Assembly: GCA_963662705.2 (NCBI GenBank)
Contig: OY759767.1
Span: 4,650,001 to 4,714,000 of the forward strand
Direction of reading: 5' to 3'
Length of the DNA stretch: 64,000 nt
Source: JAPPHA01 sp963662705
GTDB taxonomy: Bacteria; Pseudomonadota; Alphaproteobacteria; Rhodobacterales; Rhodobacteraceae
Part shown: piece after piece, positions 27,339 through 36,193 of the stretch
Layout: each line of letters opens with the position of its first letter
Position numbering within the stretch: position 1 is the stretch's first letter
Made by a program: the position numbers and the translations under genes
Notes under the pieces: model-generated
Seen by the model: only the letters and a program-made list of their open reading frames with translations
The model's database searches: none
What the model was told of the DNA's origin: nothing

Positions 27339-28478
27339 CAAGGCAATCGCGTTTGGACTTTTCCGGGTTCAACATCCTTTGCGAGGCTTGATGCGAAGCT
27401 GACGAGTTTCAGAAGGAAATCGTTGTCCCGGCCGGCCCTCTTCAGCTTGCCGCCCATCGATTGCTTCCCGGCTGTTGGCGTGACCCGCGCCAGGTTCGGC
27501 GCCAGTTTCCGCATCAGCGCCAGGTTCTCGGGACCCTTGTCCTTCCGGTTACGCAGGCTGTCCTCTCCCATGGTCGCGTCCGGGACCTGGTGGAGGGAGT
27601 TTCCCGCGGCCCAATGCGCGCGCGCCGTCCTGGGAAACCGCTCCGGTTCGAGCCTTTCGCTGAGAGGAAAATAGCGGGTCCCGGTGCTCCGTTCCCCCTT
27701 GGTCTCCCGTGTCGCGGTGAGCTTCCCGACGGCCTGCAGGCCGGGACAGTGATGCAGGTCCACCAGCGTGTCGATGTCGTGGCAGGCGGTGGCCTCGCGG
27801 ATCTCGATGCGCCCGTGACCCTTGTCCACGTCATCGAAACGAATCATCCTTTTCCGCGTTCTCCGGCTCCGCCATGTGGAGCCGGACATCGTCGTGAAGC
27901 GTCTCCTGGTTGCCCTTGGCCGTGATCGTCTCCGCGGTCGCCCGCTGCGTGTGCATGGCGTCGACGCTCACCGTGCTGCCTTCGATGCCGAGAAGCGCCG
28001 GAAGCGCCGGCATCGCAAGAATCGCAGGCATCTCGTCGGACTTGCCGTCAACCCTGACCTGTCCGCGCGTCAGGCGTGCGTCTGTGGCGAAGGCGTTGAC
28101 CACGTGCAGCGGCGCGCGCTTCGCGGCGTCCTCGAAGGAGCGCCGCAGGATCTTGCCGTCGATCGCGATCAGGTCCGGACCGAGCCGTTCGGCCCAGTCC
28201 GTGGCGAGGCGGAGGGGCGCCCTGCCCAGGCAGCCAGGGTCGAGAACCCTGGACAGCGCCGAGACGGCGCCGTGGCCCGGGATGCCGTGTTCGAGCGTCA
28301 TGAAGCGGCGCAGGGATTGTTCTTTCGAACGGCCGAATGGTCCCATGTCGGTGCATGTCTGGCCACCGCAAATCACGCACGGAAGCGCGATCATCAGCAT
28401 TTCATGGAGATCGTGACGGGTCGCGTTGCTGGTGCGGGGGTCTTCCACCCCGTCGAGGATTGGTGCGAAGTTCTCCAT
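27339..28478 (-). pseudogene. ISAs1-family transposase, frameshifted
   Basis: Minus-strand frame one (28478 to ~27840) reads MENFAPILDGVEDPR then DLIAIDGKILRRSF (first catalytic Asp), VSVDAMHTQ (second Asp) and KGNQETLHDDVRLH. Frame two (~27860 downwards) continues FDDVDKGHGRIEIREATACHD, ARAHWAAGNSLHQVPDATMGEDSLRNRKDKGPENLALMRKL, where the usual HWxIEN catalytic Glu has become Gly. The frameshift near 27850, loss of the catalytic Glu and absence of a stop inside the element show it is inactive. Confidence 0.85.
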
Positions 28479-28576
28479 TGTCCTGCTTCATCCCTGCCTC
28501 AGGTTTTGTTTTTCAACGGGGAATCATGCAGTCACTCAGAAGCCAGGAGGAAACATTTTCAAACGCGATTGCCCTG

Positions 28577-28586
28577 CCAAATCCCT
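28577..28586. repeat. 10-bp target-site duplication, left copy
   Basis: CCAAATCCCT immediately outside the left end of the element at 28587-30747; an identical copy lies at 30748-30757 immediately outside its right end. Confidence 0.9.
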
Positions 28587-30747
28587 CAGGACTTTCCCAC
28601 GCTGAGCGGATTGGTGCGATATTGGCGTTGTCGGGCATGATTTCGTGGGTTTTCGCGCTCCTGCGCCCCCTGCTCTTGTGGCGGGCCGCCCGAATCACCT
28701 CATGATTCGGCGCCTTATTGCCGCGTTTCTGGCCGAACGGCGAGAGCCGGACACTGCGGCGGGCGTCCGAACGGTTTTGCTGAAATGAGGAGGGGTGCGG
28801 AGGGTCAGGCCTCGGATGCCGGCGGCGGTTCGCAGACCACCCGGATCGCATCGTCCCGGTCGAGCGCGAACCTTCGCATGGTGTCGATGACGCCGGCACC
28901 CTTGTGACGGTTGGCGAAGATCACGGCCAGTGCGATGGTGTTGAGGCAGGCGCGGTTCAGCGGGCCGTTCCCGGTACGGGCCAGGCAGGTGTCTTCCCCG
29001 AAGTTGCAATCGCGCTGGCGATGGTTGTTGTTTTCCACTTCCCAATGTCCGCGGTTCAATGCCAGCAGGTCGGCGGCGGAGGCGGTCCGGCTGTCGAGCG
29101 AGGTGATGAGATAGACGGTCTCGTTGCCCGGTTCCTTGCCGTCCTTCAGGACCTCCCTGTAGCGCGTCACCCGCGCGACCTGGCGGACGCCGGGGAAATT
29201 GACCATGCCCTTGAGCGGGATCAGGACATCGATGCTGCGCTGTTCGATCCGCCCGTGCTGTTTTTCGTAGTCCCCCACATGGGACTGGTCGCGGTCACGT
29301 TCCCAGTCGATGCTGTCGAGCAGCGCGAAGGTCTCCGAGGCATTGCCTTTCACGTTCAACACATAGTCGGCGCCGCAGCGTTCGGTGATCAGACGCGCCG
29401 TTTCCCGCGCCGTGTGCAGCGCGTCGACGGTGATGATCCGGCCACGGATGTCGCAGCGCAGCAGGAGATCGTTGAGGGCGGCGATTTCGCCGCCGTCGTC
29501 GTTGTATCCGAGGATGGCGAAGGGCGCGCCGGTCACATGATCGACCAGGGTCACGGTCTCGTGGTGGCCATCGCCGTTGCGGTTGGCGCCCCTGATGCGC
29601 TTGCCGTCGGCCGCGATCGCCCGGGCAAGCGGCAGGCGGGGGTGAGACCAGCGATGAAGCACGTCCTCCAACGCCTCGGGATCGAGGGACTGGACAACCC
29701 TGTGCAGCGTCGACTTGGCGACCGGCTCATGCAGGCCGGTCTTCGGGTTCTTCCAGGCGCCGATGGCCGCGAGTTGCTCCTGCGACAAGGCCCTGGCGAA
29801 CTGTGCCGCGGCAAGGCATCCCCTCATGTTGGCCATGGCGGCAAGGATGTGAACGCTGAGCACGCAGGCGACCGTGTGCTTGCATCCCTGCGCCCGGCGA
29901 TAGTCGGGAACGGCGGCCAGTTCGTCATGGAGCGAGCGCATGACCTCGGGATCGCGGGGCGCCAGTTCGGGGCCGGCCGGGGGCATCACCGACAGCGGCA
30001 AGGGGTCCGGGCGGGCCAGGAGCTGATGCGCGTCGCGGTGCAGGCTCCGGACCAGGATCAGCTTCGGTTCGTCGTGCGGGTCGGTGTATTTGCCGTTGCA
30101 GCGGGCGAAGCCCCGGGTCCTGCCCAACGCCTGCCAACCGGCAGCCTTGTACATGGTCCCCGCAAACCTCGCCGGATCACAGAACGTCTCCGCGATCAAC
30201 ACGCGATGGCCATACGCCGACAGCCAGTCGTCGGCAATCCGGCGGGTCATCCCGGCAAGGAAGAAAGAGGCAAGGTTGGGGAACACGCCGGGTTCGGCCA
30301 GCACCAGGAACCGGGTATTGTTGACGATCATGCCGAGGCGGTCGAAATGCTGCGCCGGCTTCCACCCGATCCAGAGGTCGCGCGGCCGGCACTTGAAGGC
30401 GCCGCCCTGCCAGCCTGCCAGCGCCAGCCACCGGCCTTGCCAGGTCGCGGCATAACGCAACCCCCGGCCCGCGAAGCGGCGGAACCCGAGATAGTGATGG
30501 GTGTCCATCAGGTCGTCCCACAACGGGCGCTCGGTGGGCTCCACAAGGCGAACCTCGATATCGGCAAGCTGGAAGCCTGCCGGCATTTCCTGCCAGATGG
30601 GCTCTCGCGAGAGCGGCTTGATGCACATGCGAACCGTGTCGCACATCCAGCGCGGGAAAGCCAGCGAAAAACGCACCGGCCAAAATCGGCGCGCACCCGA
30701 TCATGGAATCGGAAAATGTCAAGAGAAATTAACGTGGGAAGACCCTG
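28587..30747 (-). mobile_element. ISAs1-type element carrying a DruA-like/transposase fusion
   Basis: A 2161-bp element. Left end CAGGACTTTCCCACGCT (28587-28603) and right end, read inward, CAGGGTCTTCCCACGTT (30747-30731) match at 14 of 17 positions. It is flanked by perfect 10-bp direct repeats CCAAATCCCT, the length expected for ISAs1-family elements, so the boundaries are secure. It lies inside the terminal repeat of an older ISAs1 copy. It holds one long gene and about 200 bases of non-coding sequence at its left end. Confidence 0.9.
28805..30676 (-). CDS. Fusion of DUF4338 (DruA-like) domain and ISAs1-family DDE transposase
   Basis: A 623-residue protein. Residues ~38-210 (EVRLVEPTERPLWDDLMDTHHYLGFRRFAGRGLRYAATWQGRWLALAGW...GMIVNNTRFLVLAEPGVFPNLASFFL...RVLIAETFCDPARFAGTMYKAAGWQALGRTRGFAR) have the look of DUF4338, the domain of Druantia defence protein DruA. 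Residues ~245-620 are an ISAs1/H-repeat transposase with DDE residues at IAADGKRIRGA (Asp358), ITVDALHTA (Asp418) and HWEVENNNHRQRDCNFGED (Glu548). All three are intact and the frame is open, so the protein may be active. Start GTG 30676 is uncertain; ATG 30646 and 30628 are alternatives. What the DruA-like half does for transposition is not known to me. Confidence 0.88.
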   Translation of the reverse strand: MRFSLAFPRWMCDTVRMCIKPLSREPIWQEMPAGFQLADIEVRLVEPTERPLWDDLMDTHHYLGFRRFAGRGLRYAATWQGRWLALAGWQGGAFKCRPRDLWIGWKPAQHFDRLGMIVNNTRFLVLAEPGVFPNLASFFLAGMTRRIADDWLSAYGHRVLIAETFCDPARFAGTMYKAAGWQALGRTRGFARCNGKYTDPHDEPKLILVRSLHRDAHQLLARPDPLPLSVMPPAGPELAPRDPEVMRSLHDELAAVPDYRRAQGCKHTVACVLSVHILAAMANMRGCLAAAQFARALSQEQLAAIGAWKNPKTGLHEPVAKSTLHRVVQSLDPEALEDVLHRWSHPRLPLARAIAADGKRIRGANRNGDGHHETVTLVDHVTGAPFAILGYNDDGGEIAALNDLLLRCDIRGRIITVDALHTARETARLITERCGADYVLNVKGNASETFALLDSIDWERDRDQSHVGDYEKQHGRIEQRSIDVLIPLKGMVNFPGVRQVARVTRYREVLKDGKEPGNETVYLITSLDSRTASAADLLALNRGHWEVENNNHRQRDCNFGEDTCLARTGNGPLNRACLNTIALAVIFANRHKGAGVIDTMRRFALDRDDAIRVVCEPPPASEA

Positions 30748-30757
30748 CCAAATCCCT
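30748..30757. repeat. 10-bp target-site duplication, right copy
   Basis: CCAAATCCCT, identical to 28577-28586. It shows the DruA-transposase element inserted here by transposition and has not decayed at its edges. Confidence 0.9.
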
Positions 30758-30845
30758 GGCGGCGGCTTGACTTCGTGGTGGCGGGGGTTTATTTTCATCT
30801 GCGGGGCGCCGTTTTAGAGTAAAATTTATCATTGCCCCCTTTCCG

Positions 30846-30870
30846 AGGCCCGTTGCGTTAGCGCGGGCCT
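30846..30870 (+). terminator. Hairpin upstream of the DUF3800 gene
   Basis: AGGCCCG (30846-30852) pairs with CGGGCCT (30864-30870), followed by TCGTGTTT. It resembles a short intrinsic terminator or leader hairpin, 22 bases before the DUF3800 ATG and just upstream of its ribosome site AGGAGGTG. Confidence 0.4.
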
Positions 30871-30891
30871 TCGTGTTTCAGGAGGTGCCGG

Positions 30892-31382
30892 ATGACGTAT
30901 TTCGCTTATCTTGACGAGTTTGGACATATCGGTCCCTACGTCAGCCGCACAAACTCAAAATACAAGGAAAGCCCGGTATTTGGTCTTGCAGGTTTTGTCC
31001 TTCCGGCAGACGAAGTACGCAGTTTTGGGACGTGGTTCTTTCAGCGTAAATGCGAGCTTCTCCAATTTGAAATAATTCGCTCGGGAGAACACCCCGCCCT
31101 TTGGGAGAAAAAAGGTTCGAGCCTGTATACGGTTGCCAACGTAACGCGATATCCAGAACTCTTAAGATTCACGAACCGTTTGTTCAACAAGATCGAGAGG
31201 CTGAATGGCTTTGTGTTTTATGTTGGGATTAAAAAGACCGCCTCACCCAACACACACAATCCGAATCGACTTTACGCGAGGATCTTTCTTGAAGCGATCA
31301 AGCGAATTGACGGTTTCTGCAACCCACCAGAGAATTTCGTCCTATTTTTCGATGAACACAACCAACGCTCGGCACTGCTAAC
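30892..31382 (+). pseudogene. DUF3800 protein, 5' portion (split by insertion)
   Basis: The first 163 codons of a DUF3800 gene with an excellent ribosome site (AGGAGGTG) before ATG 30892. Signatures: FAYLDEFGHIGP (the Y-x-D-E motif near the N-terminus) and FVLFFDEHNQRSALLT. The family has a predicted RNase H-like fold and is frequent in phage and defence-type neighbourhoods; its function is unproven. The coding sequence is cut at GCTAAC (31377-31382) by the IS1634-type element and resumes at 37875. Joining 31382 to 37875 keeps the frame and restores ...SALLTEATKSMYRR... and a 243-residue protein. Unspliced, the frame runs ~16 codons into the element and stops at 31431. Confidence 0.85.
31377..31382. 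repeat. Probable 6-bp target duplication of IS1634-type element, left
   Basis: GCTAAC directly before the left terminal repeat CGGAACTTC (31383-31391). The same six bases follow the right terminal repeat GAAGTTCCG at 37869-37874. Confidence 0.75.
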
Positions 31383-31550
31383 CGGAACTTCCAGCGGAAC
31401 AAAACGGAATCAAACGTCCACAAGTCGTTGATTTAGAGTCGTTTTTTGGACCCCTGCGGATGCGGATTTGGGGATTGATGTTACATGTAAATTGACAGAC
31501 TGCCCGATCTTGTGCAAATATAACCCGCAAACACAAGATAACCGGGTTCC

Positions 31551-32089
31551 ATGTCCTTCCATTACGAATCCATCCCAAACCGCCAGAGCAGGCCAACTAT
31601 CCTCATCAGAAAGGCCTGGCGCGAGAACGGACGCCTCAAGAAGAAGACACTCGCCAACCTCACACAGCTCCCGCCCCACATCATCCAGGGGATCAAGGCC
31701 CTGTTCGAGGGCGGCGTCACCGTCGCCCGCCCCGAGGACATCTTCACCATCCGCCGGTCACGGCCCCACGGCCACGTCGCCGCCGTCCTCGGCACCCTGC
31801 GCCGGATCGGCCTGGTCCGCATCCTCGGCCGCAAGGCGGACCGCATGCGGGATCTCGCCGTCGCCGCCATCGTCGCGCGCATCGTCGATCCCGCCTCCAA
31901 GCTCGCCACCGCCCGGGCGCTGTCGCCGGAGACCGCATCCACCAGCCTCGGGGCCGTGCTCGGGCTCGGCCCCGTCACCGGCAACGAGATGCTGGCCATG
32001 CTCGACTGGCTGCTGAAGCGCCAGCCCTGGATCGAGAAGAGCCTCGCCAACCGCCACCTCGGGGGCGGCAATTCTCTTGTCCTTTACGA
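31551..32089 (+). pseudogene. IS1634-family transposase, N-terminal part
   Basis: Translation MSFHYESIPNRQSRPTILIRKAWRENGRLKKKTLANLTQLP ... PEDIFTIRRSRPHGHVAAVLGTLRRIGL ... IVDPASKLATARALSPETASTSLGAVLGL is the start of IS1634-family transposases. It is interrupted at TACGA (32085-32089) by the serine-recombinase element; joining codon 178 to 36545 restores SLVLYDVSSSFLEGRCC in frame. The shared TACGA at both junctions marks the crossover site. Confidence 0.88.
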
Positions 32090-32547
32090 AGGGGCAACAG
32101 ACTAATACACTTCGAAGGCTTTCCCGGCGCCTGCCGTCGGAGCCGGTTTTTCTCAAGCGTTTCAAGCACCCGTACGATACCCTGGAACTGAAGATCCGCA
32201 AGGTTCGCAGGCACGCCTGCGGCCGCATGTTCCTGGATGTGGAGATGCCGGACGGTCAGCGTTTCCGGATTCCGTCGGATTGGACGACGCTGGGTGGATG
32301 CGCGACCCCGGTGGCTTGCACCCGCGGCACGCTTGACGCATTTTTCGCCCTGCTTGAACGGATCAGGACACTGGAGGATCGGGTTGGGATCACAGGGCCA
32401 CGATCGGGAACCGCCGCTTCTGGCGCTTCTGGCCTGGGAGGAACGTCTGGCGCGGTGGCAAAGGATTCCGCAGGAGAACCGTGCGGCGTTTGTGACGCAA
32501 CTGTCGCGGCTGATGACGAAGGTTGCCGCAGCGGAGATGGACGATGA
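32077..32547 (+). CDS. Small protein of serine-recombinase element, DUF5372-like
   Basis: The frame contains FLKRFKHPYDTLELKIRKVRRHACGRMFLDVEMPDGQRFRIPSDWTTLGG, which resembles the small DUF5372-type proteins found immediately upstream of large serine recombinases (F...HPFHPLxGxEFELV...FxDxxGRxxxLPxxWT). The true start must lie inside the element (after 32089) but no good start or ribosome site is clear, so the 5' coordinate is nominal. The last ~50 codons overlap another small gene in a second frame. Function unknown. Confidence 0.5.
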   Translation: MSFTKGQQTNTLRRLSRRLPSEPVFLKRFKHPYDTLELKIRKVRRHACGRMFLDVEMPDGQRFRIPSDWTTLGGCATPVACTRGTLDAFFALLERIRTLEDRVGITGPRSGTAASGASGLGGTSGAVAKDSAGEPCGVCDATVAADDEGCRSGDGR

Positions 32548-32581
32548 GCGCAGGCGAGAAGATCACGGCCCGCCACCTTGA
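32384..32581 (+). CDS. Small conserved-looking protein overlapping the recombinase start
   Basis: TTG 32384 has GGAGG six bases upstream. The 65-residue product reads LLALLAWEERLARWQRIPQENRAAFVTQLSRLMTKVAAAEMDDERRR, an amphipathic helical protein of the sort usually found between the DUF5372-like gene and the recombinase. It overlaps the recombinase start (32544) by 38 bases in another frame, suggesting translational coupling. Function unknown. Confidence 0.5.
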   Translation: MGSQGHDREPPLLALLAWEERLARWQRIPQENRAAFVTQLSRLMTKVAAAEMDDERRREDHGPPP

Positions 32582-33380
32582 GCGCCGTGCCCTGATTTAC
32601 ATCCGGCAATCGACGCCGACGCAGGTCATCGCGAACCGGGAATCCACGGAGCGCCAGTACGCGCTGGCCAACGAGGCGCGCGCCCTGGGCTGGCACGACG
32701 ACCTGATTGAGACCGTGGATGCGGACCAGGGCCGTTCGGGTTCGTTTGCGGGCGAACGCGACGGTTTTTCGCGGCTTGCCGATGCGGTCGCGCGCGGTCG
32801 TGTGGGGGCGGTCTTCGGTCTTGAAGTCAGCCGCCTGGCACGGAATCCGGTGGAGTGGTTTCAATTGCTCGACTGGTGCCGGATGACGGACACGCTGCTG
32901 GTTGAAGGGGAACAGGTGTATTCCCCGGCGCGTCATGACGACAATCTCGTTCTCTCGATCAAGGGCACGCTTTCGGAATCGGAAGCCTTCCTGATCCGGA
33001 CGCGCCTGCAGGGCGGCATCCGGAACAAGGCCGCCCGCGGCGAATTGTATCACCACATTCCGATCGGATACGTGCTGGAGGGGACTTCGCTGCTCAAGGA
33101 TCCGGACCTGCAGGTCCGGCATGCGATCGACCGGGTGTTTTCCGGTTTCCTGGCGCACGGCTCGGCACACCAGGCGATTCAGGCGCTTCGGGATGAGGGG
33201 GTCCGGCTTCCCAGCCGTAAATCGGGCAGCGACACCGTCGTGTGGAGCGAAACCCGCTACGAGCGCGTTTATTCGATTCTCCGCAATCCGGCCATGGGGG
33301 GCGCCTATGTCTACGGGCGCCAGCGGACGGAGCGGGTATTGGGTGACGACAACCAGGTCCGGCGCATCATCCGCAAGCAT
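32544..33380 (+). pseudogene. Large serine recombinase, catalytic half (split by IS110 element)
   Basis: About 277 codons: RRALIYIRQSTPTQV contains the catalytic Ser of the Y-x-R-x-S motif, ADQGRSGSFAGERDGFSRL, GLEVSRLARNPVEW (active-site Arg) complete the resolvase domain; the recombinase domain follows (RTRLQGGIRNKAARGELYHHIPIGYV ... IRNPAMGGAYVYGRQ is partly visible as SILRNPAMGGAYVYGRQRT). The frame enters the IS110 element after about 33374 and runs on to 33848 as nonsense. The continuation is at 34841. Confidence 0.85.
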
Positions 33381-33580
33381 CCATGTTTGGAGTCAACGGT
33401 TTTTTTGAGGCTGAAAGGCATTTTTTCATGCCTCATTCCGAGCGTTTCCCCGGGTTTTCCACAGCGTGAATCGGCCCCGTTGGCGACAACCCGAGGCCCC
33501 ATCCCGCGCCAGGTCCGGCGATCGCGCCGGCGGCACAGCCCAGCTTGGCCCGTGTGTTCGTCGACCTCCTTCCGACCGCC

Positions 33581-34534
33581 TCAGCCGGTCGGTGCCGGGG
33601 ACAGTTCAACCGTCCACGTTCGATCGTCGCGAAGCAAGACGTTGGCGAGGATCACGAGTTTGCGCATGACCGCAACGAGCGCCACCTTGTGGTGTTTCCC
33701 CCGAGCCTTCAGCCGGTCATACAAGGCCTTCAACTCCGGATTGTACTTCGTCGCTGCCAAGGCCGCCATGTACAGGACATCGCGCGGCCGGCGGCGCCCG
33801 CCCCGGATATGCCGGGATTTGGACGACTGGCCACTCTCCTGCGCATAGGGTGCCACACCGATGAGCGCCGCCGCCTGGCGGTTCTCCAGGGTCCCCAGTT
33901 CGGGCATCCAGCACATGAAGGCGGCAGCGGTGATCGGGCCGACACCGGCGATCGAGGTCAGGATCTCGAAAATCCTCCGGGGCTCCGGATCGTCCTCGAT
34001 CCGGGCCCGGATCCGGTCTTCGAGTGCGTCAATCGCCACCGTGACGGCGCCCACGGCCTCGGCACCGGCTGCGACCGCCTCCCTGTGGGTGACCTCGCGT
34101 CCGGTACCGTTCAGTGCCGTCCGGGCATCGACAAGCTGCTCCCGCATGACCAAAAGGTCGGAGAGTTCGTCCACGAACGCGCTGAGCGGCGCGGTGGGCG
34201 CAGCCGCGTCGGACAGGATCCGGCCATAGGCCGCAAGGATCCGCGCATCGACCCGGTCGGTCTTCGCAAGCTCGCCGAGAGCCTTGGCAAAGTCCCGGCT
34301 CTGCCGCGGATTGATCACAAAGACCGCGAAGCCCCGATCATGCAGCGACCGGTGCACCCCGCGGTGAATCCGCCCTGTTGCCTCCATGACCACCCGCGTG
34401 ACCGCGCATCGCCGCAGCCAGTTGGCGAGGGCACAGAAGCCCGTCCTGTCATTCGCGAACGTCCTGTCGACGCCGTCCACATGAACATCCAGGACGGCCT
34501 TGCTGACATCCACACCTGCGATTACCATCGTCAT
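33581..34534 (-). CDS. IS110-family transposase (DEDD RuvC-like + Transposase_20)
   Basis: A 317-residue protein: VIAGVDVSKAVLDVHVDG (first Asp of the DEDD site), VVMEATGRIHRG (Glu), NPRQSRDFAKALGELAKTDRVDARILA (Asp pair), then the C-terminal domain ILTSIAGVGPITAAAFMCWMPELGTLENRQAAALIGVAPYAQESGQSSKSRHIRGGRRRPRDVLYMAALAAT, containing the catalytic Ser region. All key residues look intact and the gene is open, so it may be active. ATG 34534 is preceded by GAGAGGAC. It is the innermost of the nested insertions and so the youngest of them. Confidence 0.92.
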   Translation of the reverse strand: MTMVIAGVDVSKAVLDVHVDGVDRTFANDRTGFCALANWLRRCAVTRVVMEATGRIHRGVHRSLHDRGFAVFVINPRQSRDFAKALGELAKTDRVDARILAAYGRILSDAAAPTAPLSAFVDELSDLLVMREQLVDARTALNGTGREVTHREAVAAGAEAVGAVTVAIDALEDRIRARIEDDPEPRRIFEILTSIAGVGPITAAAFMCWMPELGTLENRQAAALIGVAPYAQESGQSSKSRHIRGGRRRPRDVLYMAALAATKYNPELKALYDRLKARGKHHKVALVAVMRKLVILANVLLRDDRTWTVELSPAPTG

Positions 34535-34840
34535 TGTCCTCTCGCTCCTACTCTCGTGATGATCCGGTTCTTGACCCAGGCATCCATTCAGGACGCGAGG
34601 GGACGAAGGGAGGACGGGCCGACCACGCTTGCGGACGGTTCCCGTGAACCCAGTCGGAATCGGTCCGACCCGCCCTGCGGAGCAAAGCTCCACTGTCCCC
34701 TCCCCGAGCTCGGGGAGGGGACCCCAGCGACAGGATACCCCACCTGCGCATGCGCGGCAGGTTTAAGTTTTCCACAGGTCGCGCGATTCCAACCTGTGCA
34801 TAACTCTATAGACATGGGTATCATGGGAGGGTTTATACGA
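34535..34840 (-). ncRNA. Candidate bridge-RNA region of the IS110 element
   Basis: Non-coding region upstream of the transposase. It contains a perfect 28-bp palindrome at 34695-34722 (half-site GTCCCCTCCCCGAG) and CACAGGT...ACCTGTG arms at about 34772-34796. Bridge RNAs of IS110-type elements are transcribed from such regions and fold into stem-loops whose loops pair with target and donor DNA. Exact ends and pairing loops cannot be set by eye. Confidence 0.35.
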
Positions 34841-36193
34841 GTCGGACCGGAGGACTGGCATGTCCTGATCAAGGATCATCACGAGGGTTACGTCCCCTGG
34901 CCGGTCTGGCTTGAGATCCAGGACCAGCTTACGGCGAACTCGACGACATCGGGAACAGGGGGCGCGGAGCGGGAAGGCAAGGCGCTGCTGCAGGGTCGCG
35001 TGGTCTGCGGTCACTGCGGCCGCGCCATGAGCGTTGCCTACGGCAAGGCGTGGTCCTATATCTGCGCGCCACGCAACGGAGACTCCGGCCGACGGTCGTG
35101 CATGACGGTCGGCGGCAAGCGCATCGATGCCCTGATTGGCGACACATTCCTTGAAGCGGTTTCGGCATCCGGTATCGAGGCGGCGGCCGAAGCGTTCAGG
35201 CAGCAGCAGCAAAAAGACCAGGAGGCGCATCGGACGCTGCAGCTGGACGTTGACCGCTGCAACTATGAAGCCTCGCTTGCGGAACGCCGCTATTGGAAGG
35301 TGGACCCCGACAATCGCCTGGTCGCCGATACGCTCGAACGCGACTGGAACCGGGCCCTGGAGGCCCTGGCCGCGGCCCGGGACGCCCTGGAGCAGGCGCA
35401 GCGGGACAGTCCCGAGCCGCCGCCCCTGACGCGGCTGAATGCCCTGGGCATGCGTCTTTCCCGGCTTTGGGAGTCTCCCGTTGTCACCGCCCGGGACCGC
35501 AAGCGTCTTCTGGCCTGCCTGGTGGAGGAGGTCATGCTCTGGCGCGACGGGACGGCGAAAGTCATTCGGATCCTCGTGCGTTGGCACGGGGGCGCGACGG
35601 ATGAGTTTGAGCTGCCGTCGCACCAGGCTCCGGCGGTGGTCCGTGACGATATCGACACGGTGGCGCTCGTCCGCCGGCTGGCCGCGCATTACCCGGACGC
35701 CCGGACGGCGACCATTCTCAACCGCCAGGGGCGGCGCACCGCCAAGGGGCTTGCGTTTACGGCGTATCTCGTCCGGCAGTTGAGGGTGCGCAACGACATT
35801 CCGGCCTGGCGCGCCGAAAGGCGGGATCCCGACGCCCCCCTGCTCAGCGTGGCCGAAGCGGCCCGTGAACTGCAAACAACTGACGGCACGCTCTACCGCT
35901 GGATCCGGGCAGGGATCGTGCCGGCCGAACAACCGGCATCCGGGGCGCCCTATCGGATCCGCATGACGCCGGAGTTGCGCAGCCAGTTCTGTGACGAACC
36001 GCCGGCCGGCTTCGTGTCGCTTCACAGGGCGATGAAACGTCTTGGCGTGTCCCGTCAGGTGATCTGGCAGCGGATCCGGTCCGGTGCGCTGAAGGCCCGG
36101 CACATCCGCCGCGGTTCGGTCAAGGGACTGTATGTTCAGCTTGGCGAAGACCGGCTTCCCCTCTTCGAGACCCCGGAGGCAGGCGATGGCTGA
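34841..36193 (+). pseudogene. Large serine recombinase, C-terminal half
   Basis: Continuation of the recombinase: GPEDWHVLIKDHHEGYVPWPVWLEIQDQL, zinc-ribbon VVCGHCGRAMSVAY ... YICAPR ... CMTVGGKRID, a coiled-coil segment (AAAEAFRQQQQKDQEAHRTLQL ... LEALAAARDALEQAQ), then two MerR/Xis-like helix-turn-helix units at the C-terminus (LLSVAEAARELQTTDGTLYRWIRAG and VSLHRAMKRLGVSRQVIWQRIRSGALKARHI). About 450 codons; with the 5' part the intact protein would be near 728 residues. Confidence 0.85.

Larger units (their letters stand above)
27331..28586 (-). mobile_element. ISAs1-family insertion sequence (degraded)
   Basis: A ~1.25-kb element defined by terminal inverted repeats: CAAGGCAATCGCGTTTG at 27339-27355 and its near-exact complement at 28560-28576 (16 of 17), with weaker matching out to 27331 and 28584. 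It encodes one transposase broken by a frameshift. Its right terminal repeat has been hit by the next element, whose 10-bp target is at 28577-28586. I cannot identify a target duplication for this older insertion. Confidence 0.75.
33375..34840 (-). mobile_element. IS110-family insertion sequence
   Basis: About 1.47 kb inserted between the two halves of the serine recombinase (left RRIIR, right VGPEDWHVLIKDHH). No inverted repeats are obvious, as is normal for IS110; exact edges are uncertain by a few bases. It encodes one DEDD-type transposase on the minus strand and has about 300 non-coding bases upstream of it (34535-34840), the place where IS110 elements keep the bridge RNA. Confidence 0.75.

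Noticed and set aside
28904..30817. 637-codon open frame opposite the DruA-transposase gene
   Set aside because: Antisense shadow; the minus-strand frame has the DDE and DUF4338 motifs and lies within the element boundaries.
32256..33380. 374-codon minus-strand frame opposite the serine recombinase
   Set aside because: Antisense shadow; the plus strand carries the resolvase catalytic motifs.
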